Assembly (NCBI GenBank): GCA_027422505.1
Contig: JAPQWV010001093.1
Location: 1 to 64,000 of the forward strand
DNA: 64,000 bases
Direction of reading: 5' to 3'
Source of the DNA: Craterostigma plantagineum
Taxonomy: Eukaryota; Streptophyta; Magnoliopsida; Lamiales; Linderniaceae
This document shows, piece after piece, positions 11,110 through 22,896 of this stretch (the first letter of the stretch is position 1; each line of letters starts with the position of its first letter). Both the position numbers and the translations under genes were made by a program. The notes beneath the pieces were generated by a model, which did no database searches, was not told where the DNA came from, and worked only from the letters and a program-made list of their open reading frames with translations.

Positions 11110-12165
11110 ATGGTAAGACTTAGGGTGAGGGCAGTAGAGAAACAGATCAAAGTAGGGATACTACTACTACCGACGGGATGCTACCATCCTACACTCACGG
11201 AGTTGGTCCGACAGCAGTCACCCCAAATCCAACAGCTTATCCAACAGCAGAATGCTGGAGGACAAGCAGCTAGCGGACCTCCGCCGCCTGAACGAATTAA
11301 GATGATCGGGGAGAGATTCCGAAAGCTTAACCCCCCATTATTCGAGAATGCAGTAAACCCTACTTCGGCAGAGGACGGGCTCAGGATGCTGGATAACATG
11401 TTCCAGCACAGTCGTACCCCAGAAGCCGAAAAGTCATGTGCGCTGCCTACCTATTAAGGGGGAGCGCGGGGCATTGGTGGGACACCATCTCAGCCATCGA
11501 AAATCCGATTACGATGAGCTGGGATAGGTTTAAGGAGCTTTTCTGAGGAAAGTACTACATCGTCCCCGTCCGAGCCAGAGGATGAACGAATTCATCAACC
11601 TCCGCCAAGGGGCAATGACGGTGGCGGAGTACATCAAGAAATTTGAACAACTCTCAAGGTTCGCCGCTCACATGGTGAGCATGGATGCTCAAGATCGAGC
11701 GATTCATGGAGGGACTAAACCCAGTTTGTATAGAGACATAAGTATGGCTGGAATTCAAAGAGCCACGTACGCGCAAGTGGCGGAAAGGGCATTAGTTGCG
11801 AAGCAAGCCGAGGCTAGAATTGCTCGCGCCCAAGAAGTGAAATGTAAATTCATATAAGGGCCGCAAGGGAACGGAGGCAACCAGAAGCAACAGTTCGTCG
11901 CCAAGGGTGGGAAGCAGTATTTTTAGAATCGACAAGGACCACCCCAACAACCCAACCCAAAACAGGGTAGACCGCAACTGAACCTACCCGTATGCCCAAA
12001 GGGCGCGCGAAGGCACACCGGGGTCTGCTACTCCCAGAATACGACCTGCTTCAAATGTGGCAAGACGGGCCACTATTTCAAGGCGTGCCCGGAGAATGGA
12101 TCCGGAAGTCAAGCTGGGAACCAGGTAAAACCCCCAATGGTACCGGCCCGGTTTTTACGATTACA
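11110..12165 (+). pseudogene. Element C gag (capsid/nucleocapsid), frameshifted
   Basis: The start MVRLR matches the gag start of H. The N-terminal coiled/Q-rich stretch [19 protein letters not shown] is followed by the capsid core (RFRKLNPPLFENA, then GSA-HWWDTI and [16 protein letters not shown]). The CCHC zinc knuckle [14 protein letters not shown] is encoded at 12,047-12,088. The frame breaks near 11,440 (stop 11,455-11,457) and again at about 11,855. C retains the about 90-codon capsid segment (about 11,299-11,571) that H lacks, so it serves as the reference for the H deletion. Gag would assemble the cytoplasmic virus-like particle. Confidence 0.85.
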
Positions 12166-15100
12166 TCCGAAGAAGCAGAAAACAATCCGGCTGTAGTGAC
12201 AGGTATCATCCTCATTCATCAAACTCCCACGTGCATTCTAGTCGACTCGGGAGCGACGCACTCGTTCGCATCCACTGAGTACGTTGCGAGAGTATGAGTC
12301 ACGCCTCACAGAGCTGAGTGCGAGTATAGTGTAACCGTTTTAAACGGGAATCCCATCCAAACTAACCACATACTGCGGGATTGCCCAGTGTTAGTCGGGG
12401 ACAAGGAACTACCCATAGACATTATGATAATACCCATGAATGACTATGAGGTGATCCTCGGGATGGACTGGCTATCGAAGTACGGAGCCGTTATTGACTG
12501 CCACCGTGAGATAGTCACGTTCAACATGGATGGCACTGAATCATTTAGGTTTGTAGGAACGAGTAAAGGGGCGAATATCTCTAGAGTATCAGCATTAAAA
12601 GCCCAAGGACTGATCAAAGCAGGGTGCGACGCATATCTGGTATTCGCCATCAAATCGGAAGAAAACTCCTCCCCGAAATTCAAGGAAGTGCCAGTAGTTA
12701 AGGACTTCCCCGACGTATTCCCGGAGGAATTACCGGGGCTACCGCCCAATAGAGAATTAGAATTCACCATAGATCTGGTGCCTGGAGCGGCACCAGTATT
12801 AAAAACCCCTTATCGGCTAGCACCGACGAAGATGAAAGAGTTAAAAGATCAGCTTGACGAACTCATGCAGAAGGGGTTTATTCAGCCGAGCTTCTCCCCT
12901 TGGGGAGCGTCAGTGTTGTCCGTAAGAAAGAAGGACGGATCTATGCGATTGTGCATTGATTACCGAGAACTGAACAAGCTAACAATCAAGAATAAGTACC
13001 CACTCCCTCCCCAAATAGATGACTTATTTGACCAGTTACAAGGCGCGACCGTTTTCTCTAAGATCGACTTACGCTCGGGCTACCATCAGTTGAGAATCCG
13101 GAAGGAGGATGTTCCGAAGACGACCTTTAGTACCCGTTATGGCCATTATGAGTTCTTGGTGATGCCATTCGGGCTGACTAACTTGCCAGCAGCCTTTATG
13201 GACTTAATGAACCGAGTGTTCAAGCCGTACCTAGATAGGTTTGTCATCGTCTTCATTGATGACATCCTAATCTACTCAAGGACAAAGGAAGAACACGAAG
13301 AGCACCTAAGGACAGTCTGAGTACACTACGGGAAAAGCAACTGTACGCCAAGTTCAAGAAGTGTGAATTTTGGCTAGACCGAGTCGCCTTCTTAGGGCAT
13401 ATAGTCTCTGGAGCAGCAATTTCGGTGGATTCGGACAAAATCGAAGCCATCAGCAATTGCCCCCAACCGACTAATGTAACTGCAGTCCTGAGTTTCCTAG
13501 GATTGGCAGGATACTATAGGAAATTTATTAAGGACTTTTCAAAGATCGCATCAACGCTGACGAGGCTGACCCGAAAGAATGCTCCTTTCCACTGGGACAA
13601 GGAATGCGGACAGAGCTTCCAAGAATTGAAGAAGCGGCTTACGACAGCCCCAATTCTTACGATACCTTCAGGAACTGGGGGATTCTCCGTGTACAGCGAC
13701 GTATCAAAGAATTGGTTAGGATGCGTGCTGATGCAAAACGGGAAGGTAGTAGCTTACGCTTCTCGTCAATTGAAGGAGTACGAAAAGAACTATCCCACAC
13801 ATGACCTGGAGCTCGCGGCAGTGGTATTTGCTCTCAAGATTTGGAGGCATTACCTCTATGGAGAGCGGTGTGAGATATACACGGACCACAAGAGCTTAAA
13901 GTACTTCTTTACGCAAAAGGAGCTGAACATGAGGCAGAGACGATGGTTGGAATTAGTCAAGGACTATGACTGCATAATTAGCTACCACCCAGGCAAGGCA
14001 AATGTGGTAGCCGATGCATTAAGTCGAAACGCAGTTAGCGCTGAACTACAAATGCTGGAAGTAGAGGTGGTAGAATTAGGCGAAGTCGAAACGCAATTAG
14101 CGGCTTTAACCTTGCAACCAACATTGCTGGAGCAAATCAAGACGGCGCAAGTAGAAGAGCAAATCAAGACGGCGCAAGTAGAAGATGAATTCTACGCGAA
14201 GATCAAGGAAGCACAGCCGGAACAACCGACAGTAGAATTCATGATACGGGAGGACGGGAGACTATGCTTCAAGAAGCGACTGTACGTGCCAGACGATGCA
14301 GAACTCCAAAGGACGATAATGACGGAAGCACACGCCACGACCTACTCTGTTCATCCAGGAGCCACGAAGATGTACAGAGATCTACGAGAAAACTATTGGT
14401 GGCCAGGCATGAAGAAGGACATAGCGACTTTCGTAAGTCAATGCCCGACGTGCCATAAAATAAAAGCCGAGCATCAAAGGCCAGCGGGGATGCTGCAACC
14501 GCTACCTATTCCCTAGTGGAAATGGGACAACATCACCATGGACTTCGTCGTTGGACTACCAAAGGACGTGAAAGGGCACGATGCAATTTGGGTGATCATC
14601 GACCGACTAACCAAGTCTGCCCACTTCCTATCGATTTGCACGACGTTCTCTATGGAGCGCTACGCAGAGCTTTACATCCAGGAGATAGTACGACTACACG
14701 GGATTCCATCATCTATAGTCTCGGATCGTGACCCCAGATTTCTGTCAAAATTTTGGACGAGTTTGCAAAAGCTGATGGAACGAAGCTCTCATTTAGCACC
14801 ACCTACCATCCGCAAACGGACGGCCAATCCGAGCGAACGATTCAGACGTTGGAGGACATGCTACGAGCATGCGTGCTCGCTTTCAAAGAAAATTGGAGTA
14901 GGTACCTTCCACTCGTCGAGTTCTCGTACAACAACAGTTATCACGTCACTATTGGGATGGCACCGTACGAAGCGCTATACGGGCGTAGGTGCAGATCCCC
15001 AGTGCATTGGGACGAGATAGGAGAAAGGGCAATGTTAGGCCCAGACCTAGTACGAGAAATGACGGAGGCCATACCACAATACGAGAAAGGATGCGAACGG

Positions 15101-15587
15101 CACAGAGTCGACAGAAAAGCTATGCAGATCAAAGACGCTGGCCATTGGAATTCAAAGAAGATGACCTAGTGTTCATGAAAGTATCACCAATGAAGGGCGT
15201 AAAGAGGTTCGGAAAGAAAGAAAAACTGAGCCCTAGGTATATTGGCCCATTTAGAATAGTAAAGAGAGTCGGCGAGGTAGCATACCAGTTGGAGTTGCCA
15301 GCACCACTGTCGCAAGTACATGACGTCTTCCATGTCTCGACACTACGAAAGTACATAACCGACCCGAATCATGTGCTAGGAAACGAATCCCTACCTCAAA
15401 ATTGAAACCGGATCTAAGTTATGAAGAGACTCCAGTGGAGATATTGATGTACGAAATTAAAAGACTTAGGAATAAAGATATTCCTTTAGTGAAAGTGTTG
15501 TGGCGGAACCAGTCTACGGAAGAAGCCACATGGGAGCGGGAGGACGAGATGAGAATTCGTTATCCTGAGTTGTTCCAAACGGGTTGA
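12166..15587 (+). pseudogene. Element C pol (PR-RT-RNase H-IN-chromodomain), broken
   Basis: Protease [13 protein letters not shown] lies at 12,237-12,275, interrupted by a TGA at 12,295. RT-core frame 12,388-13,320 contains [13 protein letters not shown] and the catalytic FIDD box (13,252-13,263). Frame 13,425-14,516 holds the RNase H domain and the integrase zinc-binding region ([23 protein letters not shown]), ending in an in-frame TAG where H has Lys. The integrase core ([30 protein letters not shown]) follows with frameshifts near 14,775 and 15,080. The C-terminus 15,402-15,587 ends with [14 protein letters not shown], a chromodomain-like tail typical of chromoviruses. There are at least five lesions. 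Confidence 0.88.
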
Positions 15588-15608
15588 TTTCAGGGGCAAA
15601 ATCTTCCT

Positions 15609-15622
15609 TAAGGGGGGGGAGG
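15609..15622 (+). other. Polypurine tract of element C
   Basis: A run of A and G with eight consecutive G, immediately upstream of the LTR start TGTAGG at 15,624. Confidence 0.85.
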
Positions 15623-15623
15623 A

Positions 15624-16006
15624 TGTAGGACCCGAGTCCCCACAAACTAGATTGGCCAATTGGATATGACCTAAGTGCTTACGTGTAAATTTTGCGTACA
15701 TGAAATATGCTTACGTGACTCTATGAATGTCGTGCGTATGGTGCACGTGCAGGTGTGTGCTATTAATTATATGCTTAAGATGACCTCTTAATTTTGTAAG
15801 GGATTTTCGACAATAATGAAGGAAAAAGAATTAATAGGTAAATAAGAGTTGGGCTAGGATTTCCTTTAGGCTGGGATTTATTTTCTTGGGCTAGAACTTA
15901 ACATTAGGCCCAAAGTAAGTTAAGTCAAATGGGAGACAACATTTCCTTAATCCAAGGAAGGACCACGCCTACACCATGTCTTACCCATCATATCTAAAGA
16001 AAATAT
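15624..16006 (+). repeat. Element C 3' LTR, left segment (before element D)
   Basis: It starts TGTAGGACCCGAGTCCC, close to the H LTR start (TGTAGGACCCCGATCC in H orientation), and runs to the D insertion point. The last five bases AATAT are the target duplicated by D. Confidence 0.88.
16002..16006. repeat. Left target-site duplication of element D (AATAT)
   Basis: AATAT directly precedes the D 5' LTR and is repeated at 29,283-29,287 directly after the D 3' LTR. A 5-bp duplication is the size expected for Ty3/gypsy integrase. Confidence 0.93.
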
Positions 16007-18769
16007 TGTAATACCCGAGTCCCGTAAGTAAGCCGGCCAATAAATATGCATACATATTATATGACTTACGTGACTGCATGAGACATGTTTTGTAACTTGT
16101 ATATGCCTAAATGATTTCATGCTATATGCTAACATGACATGTATGAACTGGAACGTAGACTTTGAATTTAGGTTAGTTATTAATTTTAGGGTTTCTAATA
16201 CATAGCATGCTAACCTAGAAAATTTAGTTAGGTTTATTAAGTATTGATACCACGTTTTGGGGAGCACAAATTGATAAGAGTAATTTCCAAACACATCTCG
16301 AAATCCAGCTTGAAATGTTAAATATCGTAATTGATGAAGTTTGAATACCTTAGGTCTCGAAAGAGAAGATCTAGAAATAAATAAAAAGTTGAATGACTAG
16401 ATGTCGAAACATTAGCATTATTAAGCAACTCAAAATCTTTAGAGCTCGAGATCTCTAAATCTCGAAACCTTTGAAGACTCGCGGTTGATAAGGCTCGACA
16501 TCCTTGAGGCTCGAGATCATGGCATAGTTGAGGATTTCGAAAGTAAAGATAAGCGTCAATAACTTAGCTACAAAGAAAGGTGAAGAGTTGAGATAAGAAC
16601 TAACAAAAATGTCGATGTCACTTGTTTATTTGAACACGTTAAGTTGGAGATAAGAAATGAATACTTCACTTCATTGATACAAACCCTCAAGAAACTAACA
16701 GAAACACTAATAGAAGGAAAGGAAGAAGTCGAACAGAGGTGTATTACCAAGCTTGGAGTACGTATAATTTCTTACTGTAATTCCACGTTTTACTCTTATA
16801 TCAACAGTAGAATTATTAAGCTTGAAAGATTATGTAATTAGGGCTCACATAAGTCGGTTCTTGAAGGGTTAAGACTTCTACGAGATTTATACTGTTCTTG
16901 AAGATATGATTTCGATCGAAGTTTAGATGTCGAGCAATAGGATTTCATGTTGGTAGATTTCGAAATTTGATTAATTACAAGAGAATGATTTCGAGGTCTT
17001 CATGATGGAATTCTAAACCAAAGAACTCGAGACATAGTGTCGAAATAAAACTCGAAATCTACTTTTAATATTGATTTCGAAGTTCTGTATGGAATATCGA
17101 AATCCTTATATATAATCTCGAAGAAGCATAGTATCGAAATCTATGCATGTCATATGTCGATATCTATTAATGCAATGAACATCGAGATCTTTAGTGTAAT
17201 GTCGAGATCTTTGTGTACTATTTAAAATGTCGAACTCTGTATATACATCTCGAAATCTTATCATGTCGAAATCTAGGTGTATTGATTTCTAATGTCAACA
17301 TATATATCGAGATCTATCTCATGAAACATGTCGAGATTAATCCTGATATGGACTTCGAAATTCTACCACTCGAGCTCGAGATCCATTTGACATTTCATGT
17401 CGAGATTTATCCTGAGCCATATCGAGATCTTTCAGCATATTGTTGTTATCGAATCTTGTATATAATATCGAATTTTAGTTTACCATACAGCTCGAGATCC
17501 ACCTAATAACTATATCGAGATTTAGGTCAAAGCTAATATAAAGATCCATCAAAATTGTTTCGAAACTTATAGAAGTCAAAACTAGGGTTTTCAAATTAAG
17601 CCAATTTCGGGAAATTATAACTAACCCTTATTTTATATGTTTCTATACTTAAGTTTGAACATTTACGACTTACCGTACGTAAGATTAAATAAGCTAAGGA
17701 TACTAGGTAAGTGGAAGTCCCCACTACAACACATAATTGTATGTGCATGAGATTATGTGTTATGTGTTTCTATGATATTATTTGACTTCCTACGTGAATT
17801 ATTTGCGTTACATGACATGCATGATTTAATTACATGATATGATGGCATGACACGCATATTGATGACATAAGCATTTGCACGCACGTTTAGAACGAAAGGG
17901 ATGATATGAGAGGGTGCATAATTCGCCTGAGAGCGATAAAGATTCGCCGATATGGGCGTCGGATGTCGACTCACAGTTGAGTCACGGCTCTTCTATGCTA
18001 CCATGGTGACGTCGTATGGCGCTACCGTCAAGACATGACATGTACAAGGCAAGACATGATTTTAGGGCTAATGCCCTCATGGCGGATCGTGAAAACTGGA
18101 GGGTGTGAGCTGAGGGAGTAAGCGACACCGAGAGTATCTCTGGTGTTGGCCACCTCGGATTAGGCTACCAGTGTGAAGCGTCCCCGTGGCGTATGAAACC
18201 ACCTTGGGACAGAAAAGGCCCTAGGGTTAGCCTCCCTTGGGTGGGTATTGCCACTTATACTTATTTATCCCTAGTGGATTCGAACTCCATGATGGTGCAT
18301 AGCAAGATAGCCGAGGGCCCTACATGACACGACAAGGCAAGGAAAAATATGAGGTCTAGGGAGCATTGGCGCGGATGCCTTTGCAAAGTTAGGACACGTT
18401 CATGGCCTGCATGACTTTCGCTTACTGAGCTTTATAAGCTTATTCCACGTATTAATGTTTTGTAGGTTCATGATATCACGGTACGTGATCTTTACGAAGG
18501 CGATGCAAATTTTGAAGCTTCCGGAGGACTTTTGAGGTGGCAGTGTGTACATGGATGCGACCTGAATGGCGGGCCGTTAGATTATTTTGAACACGCATGC
18601 GCGCTCACCTTGTATTTATGTCCTAGGAATATTTTGTATTGTACAGAAGGGTTTCCTTTATATAAAAGGAAAAATTTTGTACGCATTTTCGTATATAGAT
18701 TTCATATATATCGCATGCAGTCACACAAATTAGTAAGAAGAATGGGTGGCAGGAGTCAGGGGCGCCACA
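16007..18769 (+). repeat. Element D 5' LTR (2,763 bp)
   Basis: A direct repeat of 26,555-29,282. It contains a lattice of TCGAAATCT / TCGAGATCT words (about 16,290-17,570), the two-dyad block (17,945-17,983) and a TATA box (18,659-18,669). Compared with the 3' copy it has extra sequence near 16,205-16,230 and 16,505-16,535. No gene is supported inside; open frames such as 17,213-17,506 consist of the short words. Confidence 0.93.
18659..18669 (+). promoter_or_regulatory. TATA box of element D 5' LTR
   Basis: TATATAAAAGG lies in the block TTCC-TTTATATAAAA-GGAAAAATTTTG about 100 bp before the LTR end, a standard position for an LTR core promoter. The 3' LTR has the same TATATAAAA at 29,172-29,180. 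Confidence 0.72.
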
Positions 18770-18771
18770 TG

Positions 18772-18783
18772 TGGTATCAGAGC
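18772..18783 (+). other. Primer-binding site of element D (initiator-Met tRNA)
   Basis: A perfect TGGTATCAGAGC two bases after the LTR end. Confidence 0.92.
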
Positions 18784-18926
18784 TTTCGGTTACAAGTTCT
18801 GTAGACCGACCATGTACACACACTCAAAAGCACGGAAGCGGCCTTGCTAGTAAGTTTTATGTTTCTGTGAATGCTGTATGTGCGTAATGTATTGGCCTTA
18901 GGGACTATTAGGGTATTTGAAAATGA

Positions 18927-19702
18927 ATGGGTAGAACACGGGGTGAAGCTAGCGGGGGAGCGGATAAAGGCAAGCAACCCGCAACTCCTACTGATAATTG
19001 AGATAAGGCAATCCTTTAGCTGACCGAACTCGTTCGCCAGCAATCCGCTCAAATTCAAGAGATGATGCAACAGCGAAATACGGGCGGACAATCTAGCAGT
19101 GGACTTTTCAAGCAGAAAGAGTCGAGATTGTTGGGAGCGATTTCGTAAGCTCAATCCCCCAACATTTGAAGATGCTATCGACCGACCGCGGCTGAAGACT
19201 GGCTCCGAACTCTGGAGAGCATGTTTCAGTATAGCCGCATACCTGAAGAAGAAAAAGTGTTGTGTGCTGCCTTCCTGCTGAGAGGAAGTGCATGCCATTG
19301 GTGGGACACAATTCTCGCCTTTGAAGACCCTGTTACGATGGCATGGGACCGGTTCAAGGAGCTCTTTAGGAGCAAATACTTCACCGCCCCTGTACGAGCA
19401 CAACGGATGAATGAATTCATCAATTACGACAGGGCTCAATGTCAGTGGCGGAATACATTAAAAATTTGAGCAACTGTCCCGATTCGTAGCTCACATGGTG
19501 AGCACAGATGCGTTGAAAGTTGAGCATTTCTTGGAAGGCCTGAAGCCCGAATTATATAGAGATGTGAACACCAATGGTCGGATCTCAAGGAGCCACCCAT
19601 ACTCAAGTAGCTGCACGCGCTTTGATGGCAGAACAAGCCGAACTTCGGATTATACGAGCCCATGAAGCAAAAAGAAAGTTTGTTCAAGGGCCGAAATGGA
19701 GT
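18927..19702 (+). pseudogene. Element D gag, N-terminal part, split by LINE E1
   Basis: The start MGRTRGEASGG is followed by [17 protein letters not shown], the capsid core RFRKLNPPTFEDA and LRGSACHWWDTI...FKELFRSKYF, and then [10 protein letters not shown]. The last gag part before the break is [11 protein letters not shown]. Two early stops and several frameshifts (around 19,130, 19,190 and 19,440) make it non-functional. The reading continues after LINE E1 at 22,897, where the GAAATGGAGTG target duplication occurs. Confidence 0.85.
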
Positions 19703-19703
19703 G

Positions 19704-22700
19704 ATTTACGCGACTGCTTTCTACGAGCGGATTTGATGACTTTTCCGCATACCGGGCAATTTTTCACGTGGTATAATCAGCAGCGGGCCGCGGCGGGAAT
19801 CTGGCGAAGACTTGACCGAGTGCTTGGTAATCCGGTGTGGTTCGCCAAGTACCCCGACTGCTCTTATAGGGCTGACCTGCCCGGGACTTCTGATCATAGC
19901 CCGCGGTACCCCGAGGTTATCGACGTTTCGTTTCGATAACTTTTTGATAAACGATGCATCCTTTTTAGCGCAGGTTCAGCGGGTTTGGGATGTTGCGCGA
20001 TCGGGTTATCCTATGTATGTTCTCACGAGGCGCCTAAAGGACCTCAAGCCTATATTCCGACAGATGCGTAGGGCGAAGGGGGATCTAGCGGTGAATGTTG
20101 TTGAAGCCAAGAGCTTCCTTGACATCTGTCAAGATTTCGCGAGCAGATTCCCGGATGAGGCGTTCTTCCACGACTTGGAGCGATTCTGCCGAGTCTTATA
20201 CACGAGGGCTCTGGATATGGAGCACTCTGCGTTGTCGCAACGGGCCAAGCTATCTTGGCTTAAGGAGGGTGATCAGTGCACGTCATTCTTCTTCCGACGT
20301 GTAGCTATGCGACGCGCAAGGAATCGGATTCTTGCCTTGGATTCTGAGAGCGGGGAGCTGATCCATGGTGAGGGGGCTATTCGGGATGAGTTGGTCGCGA
20401 GCTGTTGGGAGTCTCGACGAGGCCTAATCAGGTTACCCACTCGGATTTTGCGCCTTATATCACTCGATCTCTTTCGGGGGAGACGGCTTCTCATATGATC
20501 AGACCTATTGAGCCGACTGAGATCAAGGAGGCTCTCTTCTCTATGGGGGACGAGAAGGCTCCGGGACCGGACGGATTTACGGCCGCTTTCTTTAAAGCGG
20601 CGTGGAGTATTATTGGGACTTCTTTTTGACGGGCCGGTTGCTTAAGGGCCTTAACATCACGTCCATCACGCTCATTCCGAATGGGGACTCACCGAGGACG
20701 GCGGCTGACTATCGGCCTATCCCGTGCTGCAACGTCCTGTTTAAGGTAATCTCTAAGGTTATTGCTAACAAGTTGAAGCTTGTTCTTGGGGAGCTCGTTC
20801 ATCCGACTCAGACGGCTTTTATTCCGGGACGGAAGATCAGCGATAACATTCTTTTAGCCCAGGAGATCTGTTTGGGGTATAACAGCATGAGCCGCCCCCC
20901 TCGAGTTGCGCTCAAGGTGGATTTGGCTAAGGCCTACGATAAGGTCGAGTGGAGCTTCTTGCTGGCTGCTATGGGAGCAATGGGCTTCCACCCGACATTT
21001 GTTAAATTGGATTCGCTGTTGTGTCACTACCACGACCTTTTCCATTAATCTAGATGGAACGCAGGCAGGGTACTTCCATGGGAAGAGAGGCCTTCGACAA
21101 GGGGACCCGCTGTCCCCGTACCTTTTCACGTTGGTGATGGAGATTTTACGGGGGATGGTTACACACCGCATCTGCCTAGAACCGCGCTTTCTTTAGCATG
21201 GCGTTGTGAGGCGTCGAAGCTGGCCATGCTTGCGTTTGCGGATGACCTGTTACTCTTTTGTCATGCTGATGAGGTTTCGATTGGGGGTTCTTAAGGCTGC
21301 AGGATGACTTTGCGGTGGCTTCGAGTTTAGAGCCGAGCCCCGCCAAGAGCGAGATGTTTGTGAGCAAGCGCGCTGAGAGCCTATTGCCGCAATTTCAGAC
21401 AATTCTTGGAATTCCACAGGGGCAGCTGCCTATGCGCTACCTGGGGGTTCCTCTGATTCCAGGTAGACTATCTATCTCTGATTATGCGCCTTTACTTCAG
21501 AAGGTCGATAGGAGGGTAGGATCCTGGCTGAATAAGTCGCTCTCTTACGCTGGGAGAGTGCAACTTATCAAGTCAATTCTTTCCTCTTTTCATATCTATT
21601 GGGCGGGTATTTTCCTTTACCCGAAGGGGGTTATTCGGGCTATTGAGACGCGCTTGAGGAAATTCTTATGGGCTGGCTCGCCTGCGCGAGTCGCATGGGC
21701 TGATATTTGTCTATCGATCGCCGAGGGAGGACTTGGGATACGCACCATTGAGACAGATAATCGAGTGCTGCTTCTTCGACATTTATGGAGTGTGGCCTCG
21801 CATGCTCCAGACTCGATCTGGGTTGACTGGCTGTACAGCACTAGATTGCATAACAGGTCTCTTTGGGAGATGTCGCCGGGGAGCAACACTTCTTGGAGTT
21901 GGAAGAAGTTGCTCAAGCTTCGGAATGTCCTCCGCTCCTTCATATCTTATCAGGTGACGGGCGATCCATATGGGTATGGAAGGACCCTTGGCTGCTGATG
22001 ACCTCGCAGATGGAGAGATATCCTAGGGGGCCGATGGTGATGGGACTGCCTCATGACTCACCCTCAGTGAGGTCATTACATCGGATGGTTGGTCTTGGCC
22101 AGCCATGACGTCATCCGAGTTTCTGGAGATTGGCCCTCTATTACACTGGCGGAGCCGGCGCGGTCTGATCGTGTTGGCTGGATTGGGACACCTGATGGAC
22201 GTTTCTCTTCGAGGGCGGTTCGCGAGGCCACTCGACCGCGGCGGGACAGAGTCATTTGGGCTTCTCTCTTCGGGGGCTGTCTGCGCATACCTCGCCATGA
22301 GTTCATCCTCTGGCTTGCTATACGTGGACGTCTATCCGTTCGAAGCTTACCATGGGTGGCTCAGCGCGCAGGAACGGATGCCTGCCTCCTCTGTGATACC
22401 GGGAGTCGGGAGACGATCCCTCATCTCTTCTTTTCTTGCCTTTTTTCTTTGAGGTGCCGACAGATGCTTAGGGACAGGATACGGTGGCGGATACCATATA
22501 TTTATTGGGACAGGAGCATTCACTGGGCTGCTCTGAAGTGGAGAAGCCGGCACTTATTTCATATTGCCCATCGACATGTCCTTGCATCAATTGTTTATCA
22601 CATTTGGCAGGAGCGGAACAGGCGATGGAGGGAGAACATACGTTCTACCCCTGCCCATGTCGTGGCCACGGTCTTTGGCATCCTTGGTGCTCGTCTTGGG

Positions 22701-22766
22701 ACTATTGGTGAGAAGCATGCCCTACAGCAGGCTGCTATTCGGCGACTTTGGAGAGTAGCATGGTAG
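19704..22766 (+). pseudogene. LINE E1 ORF2 remnant (endonuclease end, RT, zinc-finger region)
   Basis: The remnant opens with the endonuclease C-terminus (FTWYNQQ, RRLDRVLGN and the SDHSP catalytic His motif at about 19,888-19,902). It continues through the linker with WLKEGDQCTSFFF and the RT motifs GPDGFTAAFFK (about 20,564), FIPGRKISDNILLAQE (about 20,820), KVDLAKAYDKVEW (about 20,918), GLRQGDPLSPYLFTL (about 21,090) and FADD (21,235-21,246). A zf-RVT-type end follows (WLAIRGRL...CLLCDTGSRETIPHLFFSC) and the stop comes after RLWRVAW. Frameshifts near 19,935, 20,430, 20,620, 21,030, 21,190, 21,290 and 21,950 break it, so it is inactive. Confidence 0.9.
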
Positions 22767-22896
22767 ATATTTATCTTTTACCCTTTGGTTTGTTCACCAG
22801 TAGCCTGTTACTAGTTTGTCGAGTTATACTCGCACCCATTCTGTATACTTTCACCATCATATATATAAAAAACCGGGACCTGTTCCAAAAAAAAAA
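19704..22896 (+). mobile_element. LINE E1: 5'-truncated L1-type retrotransposon inserted in element D gag
   Basis: The insertion is flanked by GAAATGGAGTG (19,693-19,703 and 22,897-22,907) and ends with ten A residues (22,887-22,896), the signature of target-primed reverse transcription. It starts within the endonuclease domain, so ORF1 and most of the endonuclease are absent, a normal outcome of incomplete reverse transcription. About 3.2 kb remain. Confidence 0.92.

Noticed and set aside
16290..17570. CRISPR-like array
   Set aside because: Words are too short, spacing is irregular, and it occurs in both LTRs of a plant retrotransposon.
18777..19439. 220-codon minus-strand open frame
   Set aside because: It is antisense to the recognisable gag relic of element D.
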